Assembly (NCBI RefSeq): GCF_022512515.1
Contig: NZ_JAKWBK010000001.1
Location: 4,562,353-4,626,352, forward strand
Length of the DNA: 64,000 nucleotides
From: Paraniabella hibiscisoli
GTDB taxonomy: Bacteria > Bacteroidota > Bacteroidia > Chitinophagales > Chitinophagaceae
Direction of reading: 5' to 3'
This document shows, one piece after another, positions 10,106 to 21,294 of this stretch. The notes beneath the pieces are model-generated. The model saw only the letters and a program-made list of their open reading frames with translations. It had not been told where the DNA came from and ran no database searches. Each line of letters begins with the position of its first letter. The first letter of the stretch is position 1. Position numbers and translations under genes: made by a program.

Positions 10106-13100
10106 ATGAGATTGACGACCTTTCTATTACTATTTTCCTGTATCCAGGTATTCGCCGGAACCAGTTACAGCCAGTACGTAACCATCAGCTGCAAAAATGA
10201 GCGAATACAGCTTGTTCTTCAAAAAATAGAAAAACAGACGGGATATTCCTTTTTTATAATGACCAGCTGATGCGTAATGCAGAAAAGATAACATTGTCTG
10301 TTGATCGTGCGCCATTGGCAGATGTTTTAAACAGGGTGTTGGCGCCAAACGGTTTGGGGTATTCGATCGATGATAAAATTGTAATTATCCGGAAGATAAC
10401 CGAAAAAGTAGTGGTACGTAAAAAGGAAGTTGCGCCGGTTACTATGGCGCCTGTAGAACCCGTGCGCACGATTGTTCGGGGTACGGTTAAAAACGAAGAT
10501 AATGATCCTGTTTCCGGCGCCTCCATTATTGTTGAGGGTACAAAAAGAGGAACATCTACAGATGGCAAAGGAGAATTTTCTTTAGATGTAGATCCGGGCC
10601 AGACCTTACTGGTATCTGCTGTGGGGTACAATACTACACGTGTAAAAGTGGGCAGTTCTCTAACGCTCCATATTATTTTAAAACTGATAGATAAAACGGA
10701 AGAAGTAGTAACGGTTAATACAGGGATGTATACCCGTAAAAAGGAAACCTATACCGGCGCTGTGGCTACATTTTCAGGTGCAGATTTAAGAAAGGTGGGT
10801 AACCAAAACCTCGTTCAGAGTCTCAGGAGTGTGGATCCCTCTTTTTTAATCATGGAAAATAATTTTCAGGGATCTAACCCCAATGTGTTGCCAACTATTG
10901 AATTAAGGGGGCAAAGCAGCCTGACTACTTCTACCAACTCGCTTGTAGATGAGTTTGCCGATAATCCTAACCAGCCATTATTTGTTCTGGATGGTTTTGA
11001 AACCTCTCTAAAAACAATTACTGAACTGGATGTAACACAGGTAGCATCGATCAATATTTTAAAAGATGCTTCCGCTACAGCAATCTATGGGTCGAGGGCA
11101 TCGAATGGAGTTATAGTAGTGGAAACAATAAGACCTCAGTTAGGAACCGTTAGGTTAAGATACACGGGTGATTTTAGTTTCGAATTACCCGATTTGTCTG
11201 GATACAATATGATGAATGCCCGCGAAAAGCTGGAGTTTGAAAGGTTGTCGGGAGCCTTTAGAGCATCTGTTGGAATGCCCGAGCTGGCTAATTCTTATTA
11301 TGGACCGCTCTATTCAGAAAAATTGCAGTTTGTAGAGAGTGGAGTGAATTCTTATTGGTTAACCGATCCGTTGCAAACGGGATTTTTTCAACGTCATTCT
11401 TTATACGCCGATGGTGGAAACCAGTACCTAAGTTTTAATGTAGGCGGCACCTATAAAGCTCAACAGGGGGTAATGATTGGGTCTGGTAATAAGGAATGGA
11501 GTGGACGTGTTAACCTTACCTACCGGAAAAATAAAATCAATATTAATAACAACCTTTACATAAACGGGTATAAGCAGGATAATTCTAACTATGGTTCTTT
11601 TTCTACCTGGGTAAATACGAATCCATATTTTGAGAAAGCTGCTGCCGATGTAAAATACCTTTATGAGTTTTATAACTGGAATACGGAGTATGGCAATGGC
11701 TATGAATACATGAGAGCTGCAAACCCTTTTTATAATGCCAGCCTCAACAGTTTTAATAATGCGAAAAGTTACACGATTACCAATAACCTCCAGTTAAATT
11801 ACAATGTTACCAATAACCTGCGTATCCAGGGGGCTTTACAGGTTGGCGGATCGAATACTGAGGCCAATGTTTTTAAATCGCCCCTGCACACCGATTTTGA
11901 CAATACAACTACTTTGAAAAAGGTACTTATAACTACACCAATACGATGAGGTTCAATTATACGGGTAATTTAATGATATCCTATGCAAAGAATATCAGTA
12001 AAAACCACATGGTGCAAACCAACCTTAGAACAGAACTGGCAAGTACTGAAAACAGGAGGAAAGGATTCGATGCAGAAGGATTCCCGCTCAGCAGTAACGG
12101 CAACCCGAAGTTTGCTTATGGGTATAGAGATAATGGGCTGCCTTCATCTGCCGCCAGCATATCCCGGAGGCACTCTGTAGTAGGTAACGTTTTTTATTCT
12201 TATAAATCGAAATATAATGCAGATGTATCGGTTACCTACGATGGTTCTACTTCATTTGGTCAAAAAAACCTATATCAGCCATTTACCTCTTTCGGAGCAA
12301 GCTGGAATATGAACAAAGAAAAGTTCCTGGAGAATATAGCATGGATCGATAATTTAAAAGTGCGTGGTTCTTATGGTATTACCGGTAACCAAAGCTTTGC
12401 TTCCACCTCTTCCATATCTACTTATAACTATTTTAACTCGTACAATTACTTTGGGCAAGGCGTTTACCTTGGTACATTAGGAAACCCTGATCTTAAATGG
12501 CAGAATACTTTTCAAACTAACCTGGGATTGGACGCAACTTTTTCAGATGGCCGTTTTAATATGACATTAGATGCCTACAAGCGTCGTACAGACCCTCTGG
12601 TATTGGCATTGTCCTTACCATCCTCTACGGCACTGGTAGCTTATCCAATGAATTTGGGAACGCTGACTACAAAAGGCGTAGAGTTTAATGTAAGGTATGC
12701 GCCGATCTATAAAAAGAAGGAACGGGTGATGTGGTTTATCGGTGTTTTAGGAACAGCGCTTAAAGGAACTTACGGAGGATTTAATAACCGGTTGGATGCA
12801 CTCAATGATTATGAGACGTCTAACAATTCACTCATGCAGTATCGTGACGGTTACGATTCTTATGATCTGTGGGCCGTGCCTTCCTTAGGTATTGATCCGG
12901 CCACTGGTAAAGAGATATTCCTGAAAAAGATGGCAGTCAAACTTTTGTTTTTAGCTATGATGACCGGGTAAGGATAGGCAATAAAAGACCGGCATTACAG
13001 GGCGTTATTAATAACTCTTTCACTATTAAAGGTTTTTCGTTGAACATGTTCTTCCGTTATATCTATAAGCAGGATATATGGAATAATGCATTGTATGATA

Positions 13101-13456
13101 AAGTTGAAAATATTTCATTAGGCGATGTGATTTCCTACAACCAGGACAAAAGAGCCTTGTACGACAGGTGGCAACAGGTGGGAGATCAGGCTGAGTTTAA
13201 ATCTATTTCCCTCACTACAACTACTCCTATGTCATCGAGGTTTGTTCAAACAGAAAATACACTTTCGTTTGAGTCGATTAATGTGGGTTACGAGATTACT
13301 CAAAAACCTTGGTTAAACAGGGCGGGGCTTTCTGCACTTAGGTTTACTGCTTATACCGGCGAGATTTTCAGGTTTTCAACCATCCGCCGTGAAAGAGGGA
13401 TCGACTACCCCTATGCCCGTTCATTTTCTCTAGGTATCAATGCCAACTTTAAATAA
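10106..13456 (+). CDS. SusC/RagA-family TonB-dependent transporter with STN signalling domain (frameshifted)
   Basis: Starts at ATG 10106 with a signal peptide (MRLTTFLLLFSCIQVFAG). An STN (secretin/TonB N-terminal) domain follows, marked by RIQLVLQKIEKQTGYSFF and ITLSVDRAPLADVLNRVL. Then come a carboxypeptidase-regulatory-like domain (GTVKNEDNDPVSGASIIVEG), the plug (VASINILKDASATAIYGSRASNGVI) and a beta-barrel ending in ARSFSLGINANFK. Three breaks (near 10255, 11922 and 12928) are each repaired by one T, G or A in a homopolymer, giving about 1,117 residues. The STN domain couples substrate binding to the FecR/sigma pair encoded directly upstream. The first break separates the STN domain from the rest, so automatic annotation will miss it. 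Confidence 0.9.
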
Positions 13457-13475
13457 CTCCAATAACAAATCAACT

Positions 13476-14885
13476 ATGCGTTTGTATTTATATATCTTAA
13501 TAAGCATTGTAGCTCTTACTCATATCTCCTGTACCAGGTGGCTCGATGTAAAACCCGAGGATAAATTTACTGAAGATCAGATCTATACTACAAAAGCTGG
13601 TATAGCGGAAGTAATGAACGGCCTCTACATAAAAATGGCTACTCCCCAGCTTTATGGAAGAGATCTCACATTGGATAAATTAGATCTGTTTGCCCAGCGT
13701 TATTATGGTATTACCCCAGATTATTCGTTTTATGAATACATCAATAGGAACTATGAAAATATAGCGGTGAAAAATACATTGGCATCCATATGGGATAACA
13801 TGTACCTGATGATAGGCAATGCTAACCAGTTCTTATCTAATTTAGATAAGCTTGCAATAAATGTATTAACAGAATCTGAACGCAATCAATACAAGGGAGA
13901 GGCCATTGCCATACGCAGCCTGGCTTATTTCGACCTGCTGAAGATGTACGGGCCCGTCTTTAAACTGGATTCAACAGCAGTATCGATTCCCTACTACCGG
14001 GTGCTGGGCCGGGATATAGGCGACTTTTTGCCGGCCAATGAAGTGATAGAAAATATTGTCAGGGACCTGGACACTGCGATCAATTATCTGAAAAATGACC
14101 CTATTGTAAGCCAGGCCGGGACGCTCAATTATAATAGTTACAGAATAAATCTATATGCTGCAAAATTGCTGAAGGCCAAAGTACTGCTTTGGCGCGGAGA
14201 CAACCAGGGCGCATTAATGGTTGCGAAAGAAGTGATAGCTCAGGCAGCTAAATTTCCCTGGGTTACACATGAGGCTGCAACCGGCTCTTCAGCAACCGCC
14301 GACAGGATTTTTTCAACTGAGGTATTATTTGGAATTTTTAATAATGGTTTGTATGATACCTATGATGAAATATTCAGCTCAGCTATCACAGAACGATCGA
14401 TCATAGCCACAGGCCCGTCAAATTATGTTTCTACCGTTTTTGAAAACAATAGCGGTGATTATCGTTATGAATACAGCTGGATCTTCGGATCGGAAGGCGT
14501 TCCATTCAGAACATTTATTAAATACAGGAATTTAATCAGCCAGGAAACTTTTACCAGGCGCTATACCATTCCTGTTATGAGGCTAAGCGAAGCTTATTAT
14601 ATAGCAGCCGAAACGGAGACCAACCCGCAATTGGCATTGAGTTACCTGAATACAGTCCGCCAGAAAAGAAACCTGCCGTTGAATATTGAAGACCCCGCGC
14701 TTTTAAGAGCTGAACTGACGAAAGAGTATGAGAAGGAATTTTATGGTGAAGGCCAGTTATGGTATTACTATAAACGAAATGCTGTTACAACCGTGAGAAC
14801 TCCGAATACGGTTAATGGAACCATTGCTATCGCAACCGGCTCTTACGTATTTCCTATCCCGGATTCTGAAACCGGTTCCAGGTAA
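13476..14885 (+). CDS. SusD/RagB-family outer-membrane lipoprotein
   Basis: Intact. ATG 13476 is preferred over an earlier in-frame ATG because it gives a clean lipoprotein signal with the cysteine in LTHISC followed by TRWLDVKPEDKFTEDQIYTT. SusD hallmarks are GLYIKMATPQLYGRD, EAIAIRSLAYFDLLKMYGPVF, the NYNSYRINLYAAKLLKAKVLLWRGD helix and the C-terminal RLSEAYYIAAET / EYEKEFYGEGQLWYYYKR / YVFPIPDSE. It overlaps the 3' end of the preceding susC by a few bases only if the earlier start is used. It forms the lid of the second SusCD importer. Confidence 0.93.
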   Translation: MRLYLYILISIVALTHISCTRWLDVKPEDKFTEDQIYTTKAGIAEVMNGLYIKMATPQLYGRDLTLDKLDLFAQRYYGITPDYSFYEYINRNYENIAVKNTLASIWDNMYLMIGNANQFLSNLDKLAINVLTESERNQYKGEAIAIRSLAYFDLLKMYGPVFKLDSTAVSIPYYRVLGRDIGDFLPANEVIENIVRDLDTAINYLKNDPIVSQAGTLNYNSYRINLYAAKLLKAKVLLWRGDNQGALMVAKEVIAQAAKFPWVTHEAATGSSATADRIFSTEVLFGIFNNGLYDTYDEIFSSAITERSIIATGPSNYVSTVFENNSGDYRYEYSWIFGSEGVPFRTFIKYRNLISQETFTRRYTIPVMRLSEAYYIAAETETNPQLALSYLNTVRQKRNLPLNIEDPALLRAELTKEYEKEFYGEGQLWYYYKRNAVTTVRTPNTVNGTIAIATGSYVFPIPDSETGSR

Positions 14886-14914
14886 CCACAACTTAATAGT
14901 TAATGTAAATAAAT

Positions 14915-15709
14915 ATGAAGCTGATGAAGAATATAATTTCAAAAACTTATTTGTTGCTTTTGATAATAATGCTGGTGTCTTGTAAACAGGATACATTGCT
15001 TGTCTTTGATCAGGAAGCGTCAGGAGCAAATATTTATTTCCCCGAGACCGTAACCAAAAATGATACAGTAAGCCAGTTGATCTCTTTTGGATATGTTGGA
15101 TATTCTACTATCGATTCCCTTGTGCGTATTCCGATACAGACCACCGGAAACCCTGTGGACCATGACCGGTTGGTAGCATATGAATATGACACGAGTAATA
15201 CAGCCAGGGAAAACGAACATTTTTTATACGAAAGAGCGCCCATCATCAGGGCCGGAAGGATAAACGATACCATACTGCTGCGGGTTAAAAGAACGGCTGA
15301 TATGACGGCCTCTCAGTTTAAACTCAGGTATAAACTGTTAGCTAATGAAAATTTCAATGTGAATCTTCCGGGAAGAGCACTGGCCAGCGGGCGCTGGGTG
15401 CCTTTTGTTTACTATAACATTTACATGGATGACATGGCCGGCGTTTCTTATCTCTGGACCACATTTGCAGGAAGGACAACAGTTGCACTTTATTTCGGCG
15501 CTTACTCCCGTAAAAAAGTAGACCTGATGCTGGAAGTGCTGGGGGTAAGCTCCGCTATCTTTTACGATCCTAAAACAGGCCTGCAGGTTTCTCAATTGGT
15601 AAACTGGTCAAAGTACATGGCCTGGTGGTTAAAAGAAGAAGAGAATAAGGGCAAAGTCTATTACGACGAAAATGGCGCTAAGATAACGATGGGCACTTCT
15701 GCCGGCTAA
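14915..15709 (+). CDS. DUF4843-family lipoprotein
   Basis: 264 residues with a lipoprotein signal (LLLIIMLVSC then KQDTLLVFDQ). The opening segment, with SGANIYFPE, followed by two beta-rich halves with hydrophobic strands, fits the DUF4843 family, which is regularly found directly after susD in Bacteroidota uptake loci and is thought to be a surface-exposed accessory lipoprotein. No enzymatic motif is visible. It sits 30 bp behind susD and 30 bp before the PKD-like lipoprotein gene, so it is part of the operon. Family assignment is by memory of the pattern and context. Confidence 0.75.
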   Translation: MKLMKNIISKTYLLLLIIMLVSCKQDTLLVFDQEASGANIYFPETVTKNDTVSQLISFGYVGYSTIDSLVRIPIQTTGNPVDHDRLVAYEYDTSNTARENEHFLYERAPIIRAGRINDTILLRVKRTADMTASQFKLRYKLLANENFNVNLPGRALASGRWVPFVYYNIYMDDMAGVSYLWTTFAGRTTVALYFGAYSRKKVDLMLEVLGVSSAIFYDPKTGLQVSQLVNWSKYMAWWLKEEENKGKVYYDENGAKITMGTSAG

Positions 15710-15739
15710 ACAAAATGTAACACATTAAAACCATAGATA

Positions 15740-17340
15740 GTGAATAATATTTCAAGATTACAAAAGGGGGTATTTTTTGCCTTGCCACTATTAACACTTG
15801 TTGCCGCTATTTTATTTAGCGGGTGCAGAAAAGACCTGGGCAACTATTCCTACAACCGGGTAGACACATTGGTTTTTGGTAATTTTCAGGGATCTTATAA
15901 TGTACAATTAGGGACGAGCCCGGGAATCCTTCCTGTGTTGACCTTTAAGCAGGGTACACCGTTCGTTGACAGTAATTATACTTACGAGTGGGTTTGTTAT
16001 AATAATTCTGTAGCCACTGCTTCAGAACGAAGAAGCACTTTACATCGCTTAAAAAACCTGGATGTTGTATTAGGTTTGAGTGTTGGCTCCTATAGTTGTT
16101 ATTATGTAGTAACCGACAAATCCAATGGTGTTACCTGGCAGAAAGCATTTATCCTTACTGTTTCCGGTAGTATAAAAAAGCAGGGTGGTTTGTGCTCAAC
16201 GAAATAGATTCGGCCGCCAGGTTGGATTATTACCAAGAAGATCAGGCCAATTGGGGTACTTTTCCAACCATCTACAAAAACCTGCCCGCTCTTATTAAAG
16301 ACCAGACTAACCCGGCATTATCCCTTGAAATAACCGGGAAGCCATTGTCGATAGAAACCTTTACCAACAGGGATCCTGTTAATACTGCCAATAAATATTG
16401 GTTGTATATTAATACTACAGCTTCTACTGAGAAAATCAATATTACTGATGGTTTTCTTTGGAATAAAGTGAAATACCTTTTTGCGAATGAAACTGTTATC
16501 GGTGAACCTAAAAGAGCTGAAGTTTTGCTTCCAACCAGTGGCGGAACGTCTTATGCTTTTGCCGATGGAAACCTGTATTTATATAATTATGCTATCCTGT
16601 CGTACTATGGTACACCAATTAATAAAACAGGAGCCACAGGTATTACGTTTAAAATAGCACCTTATTTTGCGTCTCCTGTTACCGCTTATATGCATAATAT
16701 ATTCTTCGATGCAGATAACAGGCGTTTCGTAAGAACTTCAAGCAACAGCTCCGGTGCTTCTATTATCAGTACGCCCACACAGGCTTTCGATTTGCAGTAT
16801 GTGGCCAAAGACCTGGTATGGCTGGGTTTTACGAGGGCATTTAACGGGCAGGCAGTAGCTGTTTTAAAAGATGGCGGTCAATACTACCTGGCAAGAATTG
16901 CTTTTAGCTATACAGCCAGTTCTCCAACCATCACAGCCATATCTATTGAAAATTTAACTACTTTTTTAACTGGTATTGCCAATGCAGACCGGTTTGTATT
17001 GGATCAGCAATATGGGTACCTGTTCTACTCAGTTGGCAGTAAGCTCTACCAGTATGATATGGACAATAAAATACTTAAAGAAGCTTACGATTTTGGTACA
17101 AGAAAAATCTCAATGTTAAAAGTCAATCGTCTCATGACAGCTTATACTGTTACCGGTCGTTTTGCCGCTCCGGGTTACGCAATTATAGTAGCAACCTATG
17201 ATGCTGCTGCCCCCAATACTACCGGTCAGGTCGAGTTTTTTAAAGCCCCTGAACTACTGGGTGCTTTAACCAAGTACCAGGAGCCTTTTACAGGATTAGG
17301 CAAGGTGGTAGATGTTAAATACAGCGAATTAAGTAATTAA
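15740..17340 (+). CDS. PKD-like family surface lipoprotein (frameshifted)
   Basis: The start is a GTG at 15740 (no ATG is available), leading into a hydrophobic segment with the lipobox AAILFSGC followed by RKDLGNYSYN, which is typical of the PKD-like lipoproteins found after SusD/DUF4843. One frame break near 16185 (a G run one base short) divides it into an N-terminal Ig/PKD-like part and a C-terminal part of about 380 residues rich in repeats such as YLYNYAILSYYG and YGYLFYSVGSKLYQYD, which look like beta-propeller-type strands. Repaired length is about 533 residues. It is probably a surface substrate-binding or adhesion component of the second uptake locus. Confidence 0.75.
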
Positions 17341-17356
17341 ATCAATAAAAGCGTTT

Positions 17357-18750
17357 ATGATGTATTATAAAAAAATGTTCCGTAAAAAATACACAACGGC
17401 AATGCTGCTGGGGCTTTCTTTATCGGCAAGCGCGCAAAAGCCCGTTACCATTGAGGGATCTTTTGCCCGGGAAAAATTTGCGGAGGTAAAACTCTTTAAA
17501 GTAGAAGACGGCGTAAGTAAGCCTGTTGCTACTGCGCAGCCTAATAGCAAAGGGAAATTCGGATTCCAGTTTTTTCCGGAATACGAAGGTTTGTATTTGC
17601 TAGGCACAGGAACCAATGTCAATCCCCAGGGTAATTACAAGTTCTGGCTAAAAGGCGGAGATAAGCTGGGTATTTCCATCAATGATACGGCCTATAGTTT
17701 AACAGGCGTTTTGAATTCTAAAGAGAACCAGGTTTTGACCCAGTGGTATAAAATGTCCTGGGCGGTAGAGTGGAAATCTATTTACTTTAACAGGAGTCAT
17801 AGCACTTATGTAGATTTTTTCCCGGAGCTAAACAGCTTATTGCCTAAAGCCAAAGCCTGGTTAGCTGTGCCAAAAGCAACCGGTAACAAAAAGTTTGAAG
17901 CGGCTTTAAAAGATATCGTAAACCTCGACCTGGCATTTTTTGCTGTCAATTTTTTAAATACACCGCGCAGTGCCCATCCTGATAAAGAAGAGCTTCCTGA
18001 TTATTACACATCAGTGTCGGTTAACAATACTTTCCCTACGGCCCAAAAGGCATACAATTATCCCTGGGGATACGCGCTTTTTCAACTATCCTGATGCGTG
18101 ACCGTATGAAAAGCGGGGAAAAACCCAAGACAGGTCTGGAAGGTACCAAAGCCGTATTTATGCTGATCAGCAACGATACGTTAAAGGGTGATTTTGCGCT
18201 TGAGCAGGCCGCCGCTATAAAAGACTACGGAAAATATCTTGAGTTTAAAACCGGCGTAGAAGAATATATACTCACTGAAACCCAGAAGCAGCGCGAGTTC
18301 CAGATCAATAGCGCACTTGCCACTTTAAAACCGGGAGATAAAGGTTATGAATTTAAGTTTGAGGACAAAAACGGCAAGAATGTTTCCTTCTCTGACCTGA
18401 AAGGTAAAGTGGTTTTGATCGATACCTGGGCTACCTGGTGTGGACCTTGTAAAGTAGAAATTCCTCATCTGAAAAAACTGGAAGAAGCAATGCAGGGAAA
18501 AGACGTGGCAATCGTCAGTATTTCAGTTGATGAGGAAAAGGATAAAGACAAATGGAAAAAAATGATCGAAGATCAAAGTTTGGGTGGCATACAGCTCTTT
18601 GCCAGTGGGTGGAGCGATATCACTAAATACTATAAAATTACAGGTATCCCACGTTTTATGGTTTTTGATAAGCAAGGCAAGATCGTTACCGTTGATGCGC
18701 CCCGGCCTTCTTCACCCGACCTAAAACCATTGCTGGAAAAATATCTTTAA
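17357..18750 (+). CDS. TlpA-family thiol-disulfide oxidoreductase with DUF4369-like N-terminus (frameshifted)
   Basis: Signal peptide (LLGLSLSASAQ), a beta-rich N-terminal domain like DUF4369 (GSFAREKFAEVKLFKVEDG), a helical linker and a C-terminal AhpC/TSA-thioredoxin domain with the redox motif W-C-G-P-C in DTWATWCGPCKVEIPHLKKL and the cis-proline in ITGIPRFMVFDKQG. Two closely spaced breaks lie at about 18074 (G run) and 18097; bridging them gives YPWGDTRFFNYPD followed by LMRDRMKSG. It likely acts as a periplasmic reductase or disulfide exchange protein serving the uptake locus. Such proteins often accompany SusCD loci with PKD-like lipoproteins. Confidence 0.85.
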
Positions 18751-18787
18751 TCTGGTACATCTATACCGGGTTCCATAAAATCTATAA

Positions 18788-18811
18788 CGGTAGTTAGCTG
18801 TTTAACTACCG
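18788..18811 (+). terminator. Intergenic hairpin, possible weak terminator or attenuator
   Basis: A hairpin with arms CGGTAGTTA and TAACTACCG lies between the TlpA gene and the next thioredoxin gene. It lacks a following T tract, so it may be an RNA-processing or stability element rather than a true terminator. Confidence 0.4.
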
Positions 18812-18844
18812 CTATTTCTCAAATAGTATTATAAAATAATAGTG

Positions 18845-19996
18845 ATGAAAAAACTGTTCATGTTTTTCATAGTGTTCTTATTGTGCGGGTACCTAAAGGC
18901 CCAGGAGCCGGAAGTGTTACAACATTTTTCAAGCTGGAACGAAGTACTTGCAAAAGCCAGGCAAAGCAATAAGCTCATATTTATTGATGTATACTTTACA
19001 GGCTGCCACCCCTGTGCCGTTATGGACAAAGAGGTCTTCACGAATAAACAGGTAAAAGAGAAATTGACGAATGAGTTCATTGGTGTAAAAACCGATATCC
19101 TGAAAGAGCAATTGGGCGACTCTATTGTGCGTAAATATCAAACAATGGGATTTCCCACCTTCCTCGTACTGTCAAAAGACGGCGATTTAATTGCCGCTAC
19201 TAACGGTTTTGCCGATGTTGGCGTGTTGATGAAATTTATGACCAAGGCTGTGGGGCTAAATCAGCAGAAAACGTATCTCACGGGCTTTTCTCCTGCCTTA
19301 AATGTAGCTTATCCACAGGTATACCTCGACTATTTCGGCAAAGAACGCAGGCGTATAGAGGACTCAGTTGCCAACAGTTGGATCATTCAAAAAAAGGCAC
19401 TTAACAGGGAAGCAGCCGATATGCTGTTTATGGTAACCCGCAAACCCGCTCCACAGTTACAGGAAGACTTTATTAAGAACTATAACGGGTATCGGGCATT
19501 GTACGGGGACGCCCTTGTACTAGGTAAAGCCGCCAACATTCTTACTGCCAATTTAAAGGAAAAACTAAATGAACGTAACGACGAATTATTTATCAGCTTC
19601 CTGAAGACATACGAGAACAAATTTCCGGCAGAAGATTGGAAGATTATCCGGTTTTTACTGGCAGATCATTATTATAATGGTATTGCCAAAAACACAGATG
19701 CCTTCCTGGGTTTTATTGCTGTTAACCCGGTTTTATACAAAAACTATTATGGCGCAATGGTAAGTACACTTACCGGCAAGCAACCGGTTACTGCGGAAAG
19801 ACTTTCATTGCTGGGCCGTTGGGGCGCAGCGGGAATTGATGAAAATACCGCTTTTGAAACAATTCTGGCCATTGCCAAAATACATAAACAGCAAAATGAT
19901 ATCGAAGGCTATAAGAAATATGTAAGCCTGGCTATTGAAAAGGCTGGTAAATACGAAGTGGATACAAAAGCCTATGAAGCTATGTTGACCAATTAA
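18845..19996 (+). CDS. Thioredoxin-fold secreted protein (CHPC active site)
   Basis: 383 residues from ATG 18845; a GTG directly before it is also in frame. It has a signal peptide (MFFIVFLLCGYLKAQ), then a thioredoxin-like domain with IFIDVYFTGCHPCAVMDKEVF, where C-H-P-C replaces the usual CGPC, and the cis-proline strand GFPTFLVLSKDG. The C-terminal 220 residues are helical and unlike known catalytic domains (repeat-like ALAIAKIHKQQNDIEGYKKY). It resembles DUF255/thioredoxin_7-type periplasmic reductases that sit with TlpA in Bacteroidota loci. The change Gly to His in the active site would shift the redox potential toward an oxidising role, as in DsbA (CPHC). That is inference. Confidence 0.8.
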   Translation: MKKLFMFFIVFLLCGYLKAQEPEVLQHFSSWNEVLAKARQSNKLIFIDVYFTGCHPCAVMDKEVFTNKQVKEKLTNEFIGVKTDILKEQLGDSIVRKYQTMGFPTFLVLSKDGDLIAATNGFADVGVLMKFMTKAVGLNQQKTYLTGFSPALNVAYPQVYLDYFGKERRRIEDSVANSWIIQKKALNREAADMLFMVTRKPAPQLQEDFIKNYNGYRALYGDALVLGKAANILTANLKEKLNERNDELFISFLKTYENKFPAEDWKIIRFLLADHYYNGIAKNTDAFLGFIAVNPVLYKNYYGAMVSTLTGKQPVTAERLSLLGRWGAAGIDENTAFETILAIAKIHKQQNDIEGYKKYVSLAIEKAGKYEVDTKAYEAMLTN

Positions 19997-20004
19997 AAAA
20001 ATAA

Positions 20005-21234
20005 ATGATAAAGAAGATTTTTTTAGGTATCAATTTATTGTTCCTGGGTGTGGCTGTACAGGCACAGGAAGCTGAATTGAAAGCCAGGATAGAGAAAGTG
20101 AGCGCCGCATTTTTGATGCATACAGATAGCCTGATGCGCCCTTTTCTTGCAAAAGATTTTTCTGTAGGGGCTTACATGGGCCGGGCAGCCCTGAAAAACC
20201 TGAATGCTGTTTTGAGCAATTATAAATTAAACACCCTCGTGTATGACCGGCTGCAGCAAAAGGATTCCACCTGGCTGGTATCAGCAAAAGGCCACAATAC
20301 AGATAGTTTCGTTACTCATTTTTACTTTAATAAGAATCTTGAATTGCGGCACTTCGATATCGCTGATCAATTATATGGGATGAACCGCAATACCGAAAGC
20401 CGAAAAGTAGCCACCATCCCCTTTGAAAGCCGCAATGGGTCTATCATTCTTACGGTTACGCTTAACAAAAGTCAAAGGCCTTTGAAATTACTTTTCGATA
20501 CCGGCGCAGATGGCATGATGATCCATAAGGCACTAGCCGATACATTGGGGCTTGTTGTTTCTCATCAGCAACAGGCTTCTGTGGTAGGCGGTAATATTGA
20601 TATTACGATATCCCGAAATAACACGGTGCACTTAAATGGTTTTGCTATTGATCAACAAAGTATTGCCATATTTGGTAACCGGGAGTCGGGAACAGATGGC
20701 ATTATTGGTAATACCATTGCCAAACGTTATATCACTTATGTAGACTATGATAGGAAGGAAATAACGCTTTATACCTTCGGAAAATTCAATGATTTTCAAA
20801 ATGGAGAAAGAGTACCGGTAGATGTATCCTCGGGTAATATGCAAATGGATGCCATATTAAGCGTGCAAAAAGAAAAGCCAATAGACGCAAAGTTTATTTT
20901 AGATACCGGAGCAGGATACGACCTGATTGTTTTTCGGCCACTGGTTTTAAAACACAAATTATTGGTAGATGGATTTAAGGCAGACTCGTCAGGCGCTACA
21001 GTAAGTATGGGTATATCTACACCGGTTTTTTACGGAAAAGCCAGTCAGCTAAAACTATTGCCCGGCCTTACTGTAAATAATTTACCTGTTACCTTAATGG
21101 GGAGCGGTTCCAGCGCTGCCTCCTGGCGACCAGGAACGGATGGTTCGCTCGGGATCCGGTTTATTTCGAGGTACAATTTTGTAATCAACCTGATGGAAAA
21201 GTACGTAGCTTTTGTTCCCCTGAAAAAGAGCTAA
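20005..21234 (+). CDS. Secreted retropepsin-like aspartyl protease
   Basis: 409 residues with a Sec signal peptide (ending GVAVQAQ). After an N-terminal domain of about 130 residues there are two aspartyl-protease repeats, each with a D-T-G triplet: LLFDTGADGMMIH and FILDTGAGYDLIVF, each followed by a hydrophobic-hydrophobic-Gly type strand (DGIIGNTIAKRY and DGSLGIRFISRYN). This is the gag-asp/pepsin_retropepsin arrangement in a single chain. It lies 8 bp after the thioredoxin gene and is the last gene of the second uptake operon. A protease plus thiol oxidoreductases hints that the imported substrate is a peptide or protein, but this is inference. Confidence 0.88.
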   Translation: MIKKIFLGINLLFLGVAVQAQEAELKARIEKVSAAFLMHTDSLMRPFLAKDFSVGAYMGRAALKNLNAVLSNYKLNTLVYDRLQQKDSTWLVSAKGHNTDSFVTHFYFNKNLELRHFDIADQLYGMNRNTESRKVATIPFESRNGSIILTVTLNKSQRPLKLLFDTGADGMMIHKALADTLGLVVSHQQQASVVGGNIDITISRNNTVHLNGFAIDQQSIAIFGNRESGTDGIIGNTIAKRYITYVDYDRKEITLYTFGKFNDFQNGERVPVDVSSGNMQMDAILSVQKEKPIDAKFILDTGAGYDLIVFRPLVLKHKLLVDGFKADSSGATVSMGISTPVFYGKASQLKLLPGLTVNNLPVTLMGSGSSAASWRPGTDGSLGIRFISRYNFVINLMEKYVAFVPLKKS

Positions 21235-21294
21235 GCTTTCTAATCGACCTTTAAAAACAATCTTTACACTGTAAGCATATTCAATCGGCGCTGT

